Shown here: one piece after another, positions 1 to 13,100 of the stretch
How positions within the stretch are numbered: the stretch's first letter is position 1
Layout: each line of letters begins with the position of its first letter
NCBI RefSeq assembly: GCF_048771995.1
Contig: NC_133036.1
Location: 20,959,501 to 21,023,500 of the forward strand
DNA: 64,000 nt
Source of the DNA: Taeniopygia guttata
Taxonomy: Eukaryota; Chordata; Aves; Passeriformes; Estrildidae
Direction: 5' to 3'
Notes under the pieces: model-generated
Database searches by the model: none
What the model was told of the DNA's origin: nothing
The model's input: only the letters and a program-made list of their open reading frames with translations
Position numbers and translations under genes: made by a program

Positions 1-160
1 ACTGCTAAACAATTAAGATTATAATTTGGACAACTTTTGGTTTTGGGGACAAGAGGTTGGCGATTTTTTTATCAGTTCTTCATAAAATTATTAAGGATTT
101 TTTTCCCCTTTTTTTTTTTTTTTTTGGAAAGTACATGAATATTAATTTAACCAGCTCCTC

Positions 161-809
161 TGAGCACTGAATACTGAAATGAACAGGGTCTATGCCTTTA
201 TTAATGTTCAGCTCTTTATTAAAAAGTCAGCTCGGCAAGGGGCTCAACAAGGAGCTCGTCCCCGCTGTTGTAGCTTCTCCAGTACCCGAAGGGTGAGAAG
301 ACATGCAGAGTCTGTCCCTGGAGTCTCCGTGGCACACTGGTAGCTGGAGGTGAAGAGGTGTGCAGTCTGTATCTGAAGTCCCAGCAGTCCGTCCTCTCTT
401 CTTTCCTCCTGGCACACTGGTAGCCGCAGGGTGAGGGGATGTGCAGAGCCTGCTGCCGAAGTCCTGCAGCATCTGTCCCCTCTCCTTCCCTCCTGGTAAC
501 ACCAGGAAGTGTGTGTGTGCTTTGCTCCTGCTTCCCACAGCCCACTCCAGTCTGGTCCTCTGCAGGTTATGGTGACAGGTCAGACACAGACTAGGGATGT
601 GGTTCCCTTTTCCCCAACGTGCACACCCATCCAGCCCCCTCCACTGTGCCCATCTTTTCCATTTAGGGGTGTTTTTCATCCCCAAAACCCCCTCCCATGA
701 TTCCACTGGATTATTTTGCGTCCCAGTCCTAGAATGGTAGTGAGGGTGGGGGGAAGGTAGGTGATTCCCAGGAACAATTAGCTAATTAACATTTCAATGT
801 CAGTACTTA
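161..809 (-). mobile_element. LTR-like repeat, family shared with 45090-45643
   Basis: Close relative of the segment at 45090-45643. Both carry two AATAAA signals on the minus strand near their left end (here 197-202 and 215-220) and end on the right in a similar ATTAACATTTCAAT block. The two ends form an imperfect inverted repeat: TGAGCACTGA...TGAAATG on the left against the reverse complement of CATTTCAATGTCAGTACTTA on the right. Together this suggests an LTR read on the minus strand. I see no target-site duplication, so the limits are approximate. The frames of 108 and 159 codons inside it match no known protein. Confidence 0.5.
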
Positions 810-815
810 GCCCAA

Positions 816-2093
816 GCCAAGTGCCCAGCCAGGCTGTTTTGTTCATAACAAATACCATTTCTTAGCCCACTCAGAAGGTATTATTCCAATTTTACAGGAC
901 AAGGAAAGAAGGGACTCTCAAAGTTTGATGCATACATTCCAGTCTCCAAGTCCTTCCTAATTTCCATTTATTATTAACTTTACCTAAACCTTTTTTATTC
1001 CATAGGTATTTGTTGGGGGCTGGGTTTTTTCTGTTCTTTCCTTATTGGCTGTGGAATTTCTTCCCATTGAGTTACTAAAGGAAACTGATGAGGTGGGGAG
1101 GGGGAACTCCTTTGATTTTTGGGAGTTTCTCTCAGAGAGGGGCAGATATACAAGGAGATTAGGGCACGGGGAAAGTGCTAAGGGCAGGTTTTTTTACCAA
1201 TGAAAGATATTATTTCCAAGTGTATCATCAATTTGTAAAAGCACTCAGAAAGATGCATTTTGACTTGGACTTGCAAAAAAATCACTTTTCATACGGGTAA
1301 AGCTCGGCTAATATTTGTTTGTAAATTAAATTACCTGTAATGATTTTAGTCTATTCCACTTAAGTTGCCACTGTGCAAATAGGTCGTTGCAAATAATTTT
1401 CTATTTGTTTTCATGGAAGCTTGAGAAAATTAATCCTAATTACTCTGCTGGCTCTTTAATGTACTGGTGCTTGAACAAAACACCTACACACCAGATTGCA
1501 CAGAAAGAAAGCTGCCACTCTTTTTAGGCCCAGAGCTGGAGCATTTGTCGAGAAGAGAGAGAACAGTGCAGGGGTGCAAAGCACCAAACCTCTAATTTAG
1601 AAGGTGTAGGAAAGGGATCAAGGCTGTGGGAGTACCTGATGTACAGCATTAACTCTCTTAGTTTGAGCAAAAACTAATTCTTCATGGTAAAGGAAGAGTC
1701 ATCAGGTAGCAATTAATGACATATGGGGAAAGAGAGAAGAACCTGATTGCAACTAAATCTATATTAAACTTAATGCATTTGTGATAATGGGTTTACAAAT
1801 ATTTGAAGTGTGGTGCATACTCTTCAGCTCTCTTCAAGCAGTCTGAAAAACCATTATAATTAATCTTCTAATTGATAATTGTTATATGATTTTTGCAGAA
1901 CCTTTCAAGGTCCTCAAATACAATAGTCCTAAGGCACTCTGCTTTTCAAAGGAAACACCACCTATATATCCTGAGACAATAAACCTACATTCTTCTCATT
2001 ATCAGACCTCCATGTGCATTTTAAAGTCAGGTTAACGATGGTACATTCTATCCTAGTGTTACAAATAGCTTAGAAAGGGCTGTGAAAGAGCTG
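816..2093. other. AT-rich intergenic DNA, nothing recognised
   Basis: No repeat family, RNA gene or plausible exon seen. Confidence 0.5.
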
Positions 2094-2098
2094 TAAAT

Positions 2099-2520
2099 TG
2101 TTAAGCAGCGCTCTAAGTTTGGTTATGGTAAAAGGGGTTCAAAGGGCATTTATAAGAAATACGGTACTCAAGTACCGTATTACACCTAAGTAAAGTGCAG
2201 CCAGCCCGGAAAGACGCGTCATGGGCCAATCGAGCCCTTAAACCTTCATGCAAATGAAGGATCCAAACAGAAACCAAGCCCCAGGGACAAAAACAGGATA
2301 AAAAGGGGCACCAGACCCAGTGAAGCCGTGCTGCTCCCCCTGGAACATCGGGGCCATCGCTGCTCAGCAGAGCCAGCGCCGGCACTGCAGCATCCTCGAT
2401 GGGAATGCTCCTGCTCAGCCCAGGGCCCCTTGCTTCAGGCCTTTCTTTTTGTTGTAATAAATGCTGAAATCACTTCTAGGACCGGCAGTGTGGGCCCGTT
2501 TCTAACACTGGAAGTGCTCA
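2099..2520 (+). mobile_element. Solo LTR with 5-bp TSD
   Basis: Begins TG, ends CA, and is flanked by the direct repeat TAAAT (2094-2098 and 2521-2525). On the plus strand a TATA-like GATAAAAAGG lies at 2297-2306 and AATAAA at 2456-2461, giving the U3-R-U5 order of a plus-strand LTR. No retroviral interior is attached, so it is a solo LTR left by LTR-LTR recombination. The 5-bp duplication fits class I or ERVL integration better than the 6 bp usual in class II. Confidence 0.8.
2158..2181. repeat. Perfect hairpin in LTR U3
   Basis: Two 11-base arms (AATACGGTACT and its exact reverse complement) are separated by CA. It lies upstream of the LTR's TATA-like box and could be a structured or protein-binding element of U3; that role is inference. 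Confidence 0.85.
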
Positions 2521-2804
2521 TAAATTTGTCCTACAGTTTGCCTGATGTTGCTTCCCAGAGCTCTCCTGGGAATTACAAATCTCATATCCACAACCTGCTT
2601 TCCCCATTTAAAAAAGCTGATTTACATTAGGATTTCCAGTTCCAGTGATGAGAGAGGTGGGATCTGAATTGGCTGAGCTATTTCCCATTCTCCTTCAGGT
2701 GATCCTAAGGACGATTTCCTGCTTAGACAGGATGATGCAAATCAAGGAAACACAGAATTTACGCATAGAAGACCTTGTATTGTGTGAGTTGCCTTAGAGG
2801 TATT

Positions 2805-2976
2805 ACCTGGCAGGGGTGCCCAGAGCAGCTGTGGATGCCCCTGGATCCCTGGCAGTGCCCAAGGCCAGGCTGCACACTGGGGCTGGAGCAGCCTGGGACA
2901 GTGGAGGGTGTCCCTGCCCATGGCAGGGGTGGCACTGGATGACCTTTAAATCCCTTCCCACCGAAACCATTTTATG
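2805..2976 (+). mobile_element. CR1 LINE, 3' end fragment
   Basis: Shows the avian CR1 3' sequence: the CCCAGAGCAGCTGTGG block, then the GATCCCTGGCAGTGCCCAAGG block, then the terminal TTTAAATCCCTTCCCA region. 5'-truncated, as nearly all avian CR1 copies are; non-coding. Confidence 0.9.
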
Positions 2977-2979
2977 GTT

Positions 2980-4470
2980 ATTAACATATTGAAAAATTCA
3001 CATTGCTTTTCTTCAACTCTAATAATTAATGACCTTTTTATAAATCTACAATTTGGCCTTAACAGCACCAGGAGCCATGGCTGCTTCTCTCAACACATTC
3101 CCAATCGGGCTGGGCTGACAGCCACAGGAGACCCCTAATCCCACATGGAACTGAACACACTCAGGGAGATTTTCAGTCCCCACATCTCTGTGCTGATGGT
3201 TTCTTTTGTGCCTGACATACAAGAACCATCCCTTCTGGCTTTTAATTCAACTGGCCTGGGTGCAGCCAGTCACTGCAGAAAGAAAGCAAAGCCACAGAAC
3301 TTTGCTTAGATTAGTGCTCATAAAGGAATATAAAAATAGAAAAGCAGGTGGTATTTGACTTTGAGAATATCCAGAATGTGAAAATATGAAACAGAAAAGA
3401 GCTTCCTTTAAAATTTATAAAAAAATAAAGGACATATTTCTCTGTCTCCTGTAGCAAAGAATATTGAGCTGAAAAAAAGAATTGGACATGCTCTGACAAG
3501 GCCAACTCAGTAATTTCCTCCTGTGAACTCATGAACCTCCTGGAGCTGGGCTCCTCACCTCTTAGAACATTCTGACACTTTTAAAGGCAAAGAAGAACCA
3601 CTACAAGATACATGAAAAAGAATAAAATATCTTCATTCATTACAGATGATAGTGGTGGGATACCTCAATTTGAGTTATTTTAAAGCATTTTGGAACTTGG
3701 GAAAGCAGGGACACTGCAGAAATATCCTCTTCTTTCACACAAATGTATCACATTTCATTAAGTCTTCTTAATTTACTCTTTGGTTAATATTGATGAGACC
3801 TCTTGTACCAAAACCAGTTCAATGGGAAGAAGAAAAGCTACTGCTTTGCTACTTTTTCATATGATTTAATGTATACTAAGGAGTTGTAACTGAGAACCCC
3901 ATGCATATTTGCACAGAAAGAGAAACAGAAATCAGGAGATATCCAGCAATAAAATCCACTGCTGTGAAATGTAACAAGCTGCAGAGGTATTAATTAAATG
4001 TTTTTAGCTTGTTAGATTAAAACCAGTAAATTAAACCATGGATTTTAGAGTTGTCCTCACATTACCTGGCACTTTATCTCCATGGACAGAGAGCTGAAAT
4101 TAAAACATGTTTCAGTAACAATTTCCTTTTACTTGAGGAATTTCCAACGGAATCCATCCATCGTGATATTGACATAAATCCAATTTCCCTCTATGACTAA
4201 ATATGCATCAGCAAGAGTTTTTCTAACTCCTTTCCAGAGAAGATTCTGCTTTTTTGTGTGGGTTAGAAAATGTATTTAGCTCTGACCTTCTTCTGGTAAA
4301 ATCTATAAAAACAAGAATTGAGGCTACCTCATCTGAAATCTCTTGACTCTGCAATGGTCTGTAGGAGATATGAGAATTAAAACCTCTTCACTTGCACAGA
4401 AAATATATTTGGATGAAATTGCAAAACCAAAAATCAGATACTGGGAAAAAAAAAAATTATATTGCAAACC
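2980..4470. other. Intergenic DNA, nothing recognised
   Basis: AT-rich; no clear repeat or coding signal. A 73-codon frame at 3311-3532 shows no family resemblance. Confidence 0.45.
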
Positions 4471-5160
4471 TGCCAGAGCTCACCCTAGGTTGGGGTGGCT
4501 CTGTGTGGTGGAAAAATCTCTCCTCCAACTTGTGCTTTCAAAAAAAAGCTCAGAAGTCTTCTGTTGTCTGGTCTCAAGGCAGTTTATTGCAAGTTATCTA
4601 AAAGATTTTCTTCTCGGGCTGCTGTGGTTTGCTCACAGCTCAGGCAGAGGCACACACACACCCTGACATCCTCTCTGACTCCCGACTGCTTCTTCTCTCC
4701 CTCGCCCAGGGCTGCTGCTGTCTTTTATATGGTACATTACATGTAAAATGTTTATAGTTTTTCCCCAATGCCTATTACCTATATTAAATGGTGCCTTTCT
4801 ACTCTAAACCAGTCTGTGAGTGCCAACATCACCAAAAACATGGAGGTAAGGAAGAAGAAAGAGGGAGGACAGGACAGGCCCAAATCTCTCCATCTTAAAA
4901 CTTCTGACCCCCATGTACAAAACCAAAACCCCCCCGTACGGGACTTAAAACCCCCCTGTACAGCACTAAAAAAATTCTTCCCTTTACTTTGTGACTACTT
5001 CTACTATAATATCTAAACTTTTGTGACTTCTTGTTCTCTCTGCAAGGTTGGTAAATCATTCCATGGCCCAAACCCAAAATCACAACTGTTTCCAGCTGCC
5101 TGCCAGGGTCTCAAATGCTTCTGACCTGGACCTGGAACCTCCAAAAATGTCTGAGGGACA
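4471..5160 (-). mobile_element. LTR, minus strand, limits approximate
   Basis: Read on the minus strand it starts TGTCCCTCAG at 5160, has a TATA box (ATATAAAAG, 4722-4730) and then AATAAA at 4583-4588, the normal U3-R-U5 order. The left limit is uncertain. A TTTTG direct repeat exists at 4252-4256 and 5161-5165, but using it would need an unusually long U5, so I place the end near 4471-4491. No attached retroviral coding sequence. Confidence 0.6.
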
Positions 5161-6995
5161 TTTTGAGTTCAGATACAAAACCAAAATGAGCTTGATGGAG
5201 ATGTAAAAGTGAACACTGACCACTACATAGAATTACAACTTTATAGACAGAAATATTAGGCAACCTTAAATGTCCTAAGACAAATTACACTTTCTGGATG
5301 GTTTCTACAAAGACAGTAGTTTAAAATGCTCTACTGAAATACTACTGAGGTTTCTGTGAAAATAATTCCTGTGAAAAATGCCAGTGTTCTGGTAGTTTGG
5401 AAGCAGGTTTTTTTCACAGTAGTTCATAAAATTACTTGTGCATTGTTCCGACATCATGGAAGTCTAAATTTGTCCCTATTTTTTGCACAATGTTACTAAA
5501 TTCAAAGCCTTGCCATGTGACCTACTAGTTTTATACCTCTAATCCTTTTTAGCTTATATCCTTGAGGAACACGATCTCTATCATGTAATGGGAATTTTCA
5601 TAGGTGCGCCTGAACCACCACTCCTATTAGTCAAGGATCCCAGGTATTAGCAATTTAATGCTGGACAATTTAAATACAACACATATAAACAGATTGAAAC
5701 AAGACAGTACAGGCTGGAGTACTGAAATTTCCCTTAAGATAAAAAAAAAATACAAAAAAGGAAGCACTTCTGATATTTCCTTCAGAATTTGTCTTCAATA
5801 TAGTTTGGGATTTTTGTATTTTATCCAAATCATTGAAAAAATCATATTACAATTCTGACTTCTATTTGGTTGTGTTTATTATAAGGTTTTCTACTTTTCA
5901 AATCCATGATAGCTGTTAAGTACAATACATCTTAATCAGGTACAAAGGGACCCAACAATAGCAGCAGGTGAAAACCTGAGTGAAAAAATAAGTGAAGGCG
6001 ATTCTCTTCCTGTATGAAACTTTGGGGTTTTTTTTTTCTGAAATTTTTAGTGCTCAGGCAATGCTTTTTATGCCACTAAACTGGACTAAAGGGCACTGAC
6101 TATAATATCAACCACTAAAAAATTGCTGTCAGACCATTAAAACCAGTTCCTCATCCATAATTCAACTGCTATAGAAAAGAGATTTTGCAAACATACATCT
6201 CCATCACTTACTATTTCATAGAATTCTCCATGGTATTTTATGCTGGCATTTGTCATGCAAATCACAGACTTGGGAAAAGATGCCAGACCTGGAGTCTTTT
6301 TTCCACTGCCTTCTCCATGTTTGCCTTTCCATTTTCTTATGTAGCCTAGAAATTATGAGCCTTGGCTATTATAAATGTGAAAATTAGGAAAGTCACAGGA
6401 GTTGTAAAGTAATTTTTTTTGTAAGAGTTCACTATTCCCCCTCCTAATATATGAATATCATTTAAAAAAAGAGGAAGGAGAGAGATAAATAAATTTCTAT
6501 AATTTGAAATGTTATGGTTATTTTTAAGCATGGAACAGCAAAGCACAGCACCAATATAAATTGAAGACTCAAGACAGTACGAGATATTAACATTAGGCTC
6601 TAAAATATGCTTTTAAGCATTCTCAGATCTTTAATAAAATCATTCATCTCAGCTCCAAAATGTAAACATAGTCCACACAAAGTTCATTGGTGATATAATT
6701 TGCTAACTCTCCTTCTCCTGTTTCTCACTCAGTTATTGATCACTTCAGTTTTACTGAGAGGAAAAGTTGTGCCAACTTAAATCCAGTACAACTGGAATTA
6801 GTGAAAAACCAGGTCTCATGCTGCTCATATTTTCTTTTAGCCTTTTTAAAACAATCTGCTATTGGTACTGTTTTGTGCTTTATTTTTGTCTGGTAATTAG
6901 AAATAATGACAGGTTGTTAATTAGAAATGGTAACAATACGATGGCTTCTTCTTTGTAACACTGGGAAGTCTCCCTGACTTTTGTGATTAATTTCC
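5161..6995. other. AT-rich intergenic DNA, nothing recognised
   Basis: No repeat family or exon-like frame seen. Confidence 0.45.
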
Positions 6996-6998
6996 CTT

Positions 6999-7182
6999 CC
7001 CTGGCAGGGTGGGCAGGCCCTGGCACAGGTGCCCAGAGCAGCTGTGGCTGCCCCTGGATCCCTGGCAGTGCCCAAGGCCAGGCTGGACACTGGGGCTGGA
7101 GCAGCCTGGCACAGTGGAAGGGGTCCCTGCCATGGCAGGAGTGGCACTGGAGGGGCTTTAAGGTCCCTTCAAAACCAAAACA
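6999..7182 (+). mobile_element. CR1 LINE, 3' end fragment
   Basis: Matches the CR1 3' region from the CCTGGCAGGGTGGGCAGG block through CTTTAAGGTCCCTTC. The reading frames here (60-120 codons on both strands) are by-products of the GC-rich CR1 tail. Confidence 0.92.
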
Positions 7183-7189
7183 GCCTGTG

Positions 7190-10100
7190 TTTCTGCGGTT
7201 CCGTTCACACTGAGTTTTCTCTGTACAGTCAATTGAATTCACATCCTCATTAAGTCATTTTATCTCTCCCCACCCCGTCCCCATTATTTTTTTTTAATTA
7301 TTTTTTAAATTTTTTGTTTCTCTTGAAAGCTCTTCAGGATTTTCTTATTTTGAAACTGTGTGTGGCGAAATATAAACCGTAAACACCCCAAAGCCCTGGT
7401 TGACTCGGACCACCAGCTCAAACAGCTTGGTCCAAAGTCTGCAAAGTTACACATTACTACAGAAATTATAATTATATGGTTTAATCAATAGGTTTTTCTG
7501 GATTTCACCAGAGTAACTATAAATAACATTTCCTCCCAAATTTTCTACCATCCTGGCACTAGAAGACTTATTAGATCCTGAAAGTATTTACAAATTTCAG
7601 ACATTTAATGGCATCAGACCCACTTACTATATTTTAATTGCTGAATGTGGCCAAAATAAATGATAGTTTCAGAAAGAAAATCACATTATTTTCTTGCAGG
7701 ATTTAATCTCCTGAATCAGTAACTCATTGGGGAATTTCAGCAGTCCAGAAGGAGATCTGGGGCTGAAGGGAGAAAATGGGGATGGCCTCAGGATGGTGGG
7801 AAACAGACCCCAACCATGCCAGATCCTGAGTCAGGAGCGAGTTATAGACACCATTTCTGCTTATCATAGTCTCCACTAATTTTTTCCCCATATGAAGTTT
7901 GTTTGGTATTGAACTTCTCTAATACCCTCCATAGGGTTCAATACTCTATGGAAAAAAATTAAATAATTCCACTTAAAAGTTGACAAGTTCACCTTTTCCC
8001 CCACAATTTATGTCATGGATTTTTTACAATCTGCAAGTCAGTGGCAAAGCCCAGAGTGATTTGAGCAGCTGAGGGTCCAGATTAGTCCTGTACCAGCTGG
8101 CTCCTTCTTCTTTAAGGTGGTGCCATGATTGACAATTATTCAGTTAGGAATTAGATTTTCATATCAATGTTGTTTTCTTAGTAAGCACCAGATCCTATAT
8201 GTATTTTTAATTATATACAGATGTTGACTCCAAAATTACAGTAATTTAATTTCCATTGATTTCTACTCTTCTTTATGTAATGAACAGCTCAGAATGGCTC
8301 TGGTTATTTTGCTAGGGACAATGGACAAATGGCAATTCAGCTGATTCTCTCCCTTGACTGCCAGTTGTCAAGTGCAGGTTCCAGAGTTTTTTTCCTGCAG
8401 TGTTGAGTAGGAAGTGCACAAAAACAATTGACTTGGAGTAGGCTGAGAAATTTTGCCATCTGGTAAATAACTCACCCACAACCATTCCCTGCTGGATTTC
8501 ATTACATAAAGATAAAGAATTCCAAAATAAATAACTCATCCCTTAGAATTAACTATTCCTGGGAAAAGTGCTTGAAATTCTTTCTCCTGTAAGTAAATTA
8601 TGAACATTTTGCTCGGAAATCAATAACTGATTATTTATGCACACACACTTTCATCTTCTATGCCTCTGGAAATAAACAGAGATGCTATTTTGGGGGAAGG
8701 AAAAGATGTCAGCAGGCTTCGTAGGACTAAACAACAACATTAAGAAAGCCCCAGTGATTCCTGTGAGATCTGGCACAGCCAAAGTGCCTCTCAGAGCACA
8801 AGGGGGCTGTGTGGGCTGAAGGAATTTGGAGCAAAAGGGAGAGAACTAGGCAAGGTTACTGAGCACAGCAATGTAAGAGCTCCTGCTTGCAGGGGAACAG
8901 CAGGGACCTGGTTTAGAACCCTGAAATGAGGGCATTAATCAGAGGAAAGACCTGTTAAAGCCAACATGAGGCAATGTCTTTGTAATTTTTTTTGCATTTA
9001 TTATGTTAAAAACACAATAGCTGTGTCACCTGAAGATATTCCTGTGTTTGGTTTGAACAGACACAGCCAATTCCATGATGAAATCCAAGACCCCCAAAGT
9101 GTCAGTGACTTTGCTATTTCTTACCTACACTGATTTGTTTTGATAGAAATCTGTTTACTCTGCCTTGATAATATCCTTTATGGCCACGTTCAGGCTGAAG
9201 CCCCTAATTTAAAGTGACATTACATTAAGGTCTAATTCAAACTGGTGCTATTAAAGAGCAGAGCTGGACAGTTCTAAAAAAAACCTAATTTGACAGAGGT
9301 TTACTGGTGGGTGACCCTACCTCAGCTCATTTAGGAGAGAAAATTGATTGAGTTTAAAAAATAAATTGGCTTTCATGGCTCTGTATGATACAAACAAAAG
9401 AAATTGTGTGGTTATTTTGCAGTGTACTGTGGGTACCAGTTGAACCATCCAAACAGGAAAATTTTGAATTTTTTTAAAATTTTTAAATTCATTTTGTTGT
9501 GCCATTTCAACCATTTGTAGTCTCCATCGCTCCACTTTGGCTAATCCTGGTTGCTGCATTTTCTGCCTAAGAAAAAAAAAATGTTGTACAAAATATACAT
9601 ATGTCATTTTTCTTCATAATTTAGAATTTATTGCCTCTTCCTTAGAAGTGTTTTAAGCTAATGTAGTATTTTAATTAACAATTATTATCCATCTCAAGGA
9701 CTTGTATATAATTTTAAAACACATGAAAATTAATATATTATTTTTAACAGATATTTCCAATTAAGCATGAAAAAATTGTTTAATTAGTTTAAAATTAATG
9801 AACCTAGAAGCTGAAAATTTCCTAAAACTAGAGAAGATCCCTAAATTCTATACTCATCAGTGTAACCTCAAGCTCCTGGAATTTTACATTTTTATCCTTG
9901 TGGTTGCCTTTGATTGTTCTTATAGGTTAACTCAAATGGGTAAATTCGTATTATGAGGTTTAGAAAAATCAGATTCAAATGAGGAAACTGGAATTCTTTG
10001 CTGATGCTACTTTTTCAGATTTGGTAACAGTGTTTGATTCCGTGTATGGCACAGATTCTGTGAACAATAATAACTTGCACATAAATTAACCATTCTGCCC

Positions 10101-13100
10101 CTAGTCACACACTTTTCCAAAATTGCACAGATCCATGATCCTGCTACATCTCCTGACTCCAGACTGCCAAGGACATTTGCTAATAAAAACCTCTTTTTTT
10201 GGTATTTCCCCCATCTGATGTGATTACAGAAAATATACCGAAATACAACACAGAAGAAATAAATTAGATACAAGGGCCATGTGAGAGTGTGGAGAAACAG
10301 CAGCACAACATATGGCTGCCAAAAGCCTTTGCCACATGGGTTGTGAAGGTGCCTGATCGAAACCTTGATAAACCATTGCCTGTCAGGTCTTTGGGAATGA
10401 AAATTTGATGAGCTGGGAGCCCCTCTATCTGCTTTCTGTGCATGTCCTGACCTCTGGTGAGAGAAATGAGCAATCACCCTTGTGACACACAGAATCTGGG
10501 AACAAAGATCTGTATCCAGAGAGATTCCTGTCAAAATAATGGGAGCCATGCAGTCGCTGTAACATTTAACTGCCCTTTAGTGCAGCCAGCAGCTTGGGCT
10601 TGTTTTTAAAACCTTTGAGGAGTATCTTACACACACCATGTGAGTAGAATCATTACATCCTTTGAAGAATAGTATATGAGAAATTAAAAATTAGACCAGG
10701 AATACAAATAAATAAATAAACAGAGGTGTGTAGTAGAGAGGTTATGCAATAACTATCAGAATGTCTGGTTTTACAGACTAGATGCATTACCTTTGAGGGT
10801 TTTTTTTTTGTCATATTCATTCTTTGATGAATAATGAATCAATTACAATTACAATCTTCCTTGTAGAGTTCAAAATGTTGCTTATATCTATCTTTTAACT
10901 CTTCTTCACAGTCACAGAATAAGATTTTAACTGCCAATATCAGACATCTTTTTTATTTTCTTCACCTGCATCTGTCACACATTTGATGAGCTCCTTGTAT
11001 TCTGTGCCAAGCTACCACAATTCGATGAACCATATCCTAAAACATTATAAAAGTGTGAATGCAGTCCTTGAACATCTTACATGCTCAAAATATGCAGCAT
11101 CAAATGCATAGTCAAATATTTTAAATACTAATTTGTTTGATAAACTGCCATTAAAAAGAATAATTTAAAAATAAAACTCCACAAACCTGTTTCCCAGTTG
11201 TCTCTATCATCTCCCAGGCACCACTTCAGTTATGTAAATTGCCAAGTAGTTACGTTTGGGTTATAATCTCCAGGCTCAGTATTTTTCTCCAAAACATCAC
11301 TCTTTAAAATAATTAGGGTCCTCTGCTCAATTGTCATTCATGCAATTTCATTTATATTAGAAAGAATCATACATAAATTCTCAGATTACTTATTTTCTCC
11401 AAAATTTGTCACAATCTTTCACAACAAAAGAACATTTCCATTCCATTTTGAGAATGTTTAAGAAAAACAGCAGGTTCTTGATCCTTCTTTTATGCACAAT
11501 ATCCAAAGTTCTTTAGAAGAAAAATCAAGTTTAGCAAAAAAGGAAAAAAAGTTAGTTAAACCACTGCCCTAATAGAGAACTGAGACATTCCTGCTCCTCC
11601 TGCTCCTCCTTCTGCTCTGATTTAGACATCTGCTAAGCAATTTCTCTAATATATTCTCACTCCTCTCTCCCAGCCTCAGTTCTGCAGGGTTTTTTTCTTA
11701 ATTCTTAAATACTTTCCTCCAGAGGTGCTGTCACTGTTGCTGATAGGTCCAGCCTTGGCCAGATGTGGGTCTGTCCTGGAGCTGACTGGACATGGGAAAA
11801 GCTTCTGGATGTTTGTCTCAAAAGCCACATCTGTATCCCCCCTCTCTGCATATACTGCCCCGCCCCCCAAAAGAAATAAAACTCTTGCCATACCAACCCA
11901 ATACAGCACTTGTGATTCATTTGTTAGTTTAATTTTTCACATTTCTGAGAAGAAAATGTTTCATAGCCACTATAACTCTGAACTTCCTCCATTTATTTCC
12001 TAGATCAACAGCAAAATCTATTGCAGAAAGCTGCCAGAACATTGCTGTTAGGTCTTTGAACATGCCTGAGGAGGAGCCATGAGTGCTGGCTACTGGAGAG
12101 ATGTTTCTAGGGGGCAGGTTGCTTCCTCCTCCAAGTTGAACACCTTCAAAAATACATCATCCTGACTGTACAGAATGTAATTTGATTTCTGATACTCCTG
12201 AAATAATTGGTCATGGATGTCTTTAGGTGGTTCTGTTTTTCTTCTGGAAGACACCTATAAATGTCTGGAAGACACTTATCATTGCTCTGTGAACTGATGA
12301 TAAGACGTCTGAAGTGGACACTAATTTTTCTATTGTATCCTATTCAGTTGGAAAATATTTTAAATGGCCCATTATTTTTAAATGGACATTTATTTCACCA
12401 AGGTGGAAATGTTCTCACAGAGATCACTAGACAATATGAATGTTCTGCCTCAGTAAAGTACAAAACCTACAAAGCTACCAGGAACTTGTGAGCAAGAGGA
12501 ATTTCATCTCCCAGCTTGGTGACCTTATTGAACATCAAAGTTAGTGTTTATCCATGTGTGGCATAATGCTGAAGTCTTTCAGGAAAAACTAATGATGTGA
12601 TTCAAGCATTTAATAGCACATGTGATGTGAAGAAGGTCTTTGTGAAAGTATCCTTAAAGCATTACCTTAAAGATGTCTCTAGTGCCCAGAAATAGAAGCT
12701 CAAGAACTCTGAACACAGCTTTTTATCCTCAAAGGAACTCCTTGGTAATACTTTACATGAAGAAGCCATCTTAAAAAAGTTAAATCTAATTACTGTATTT
12801 TAAACAACAAGCTTTTAAAACAACTTATCTCTATTGAGCTATTTTTGGCTGTAGATATATCTGCAAAAAAGGACAGTTCCATTCTAAGTGTGCAATGAGT
12901 ACACAAATTGCTTAAATCCAGCCTTGTTAATAATGTAAGCAACCATGTCCCAAACAGACTGGTGAGTAGCAGTAAAGTAAGGATAGGCTCTCAGGCAAAG
13001 AATTCCTCAGGAATTTATTGGTCTGAAGGGATTCTCACACACCTCTCTTTTGTGCAGGGGTTCCTTTTTGAGCAGGATGAGGCAACAGGTGCCAAATTCC

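Noticed and set aside
4257..5160. A 904-bp LTR flanked by TTTTG duplications
   Set aside because: The polyadenylation signal at 4583 would leave over 300 bp of U5 with no LTR character, and TTTTG is common in this AT-rich DNA.
10007..10549. 180-codon minus-strand frame, the longest in the non-repeat DNA
   Set aside because: No recognisable domain, no splice or promoter context, and a length compatible with chance in 64 kb.
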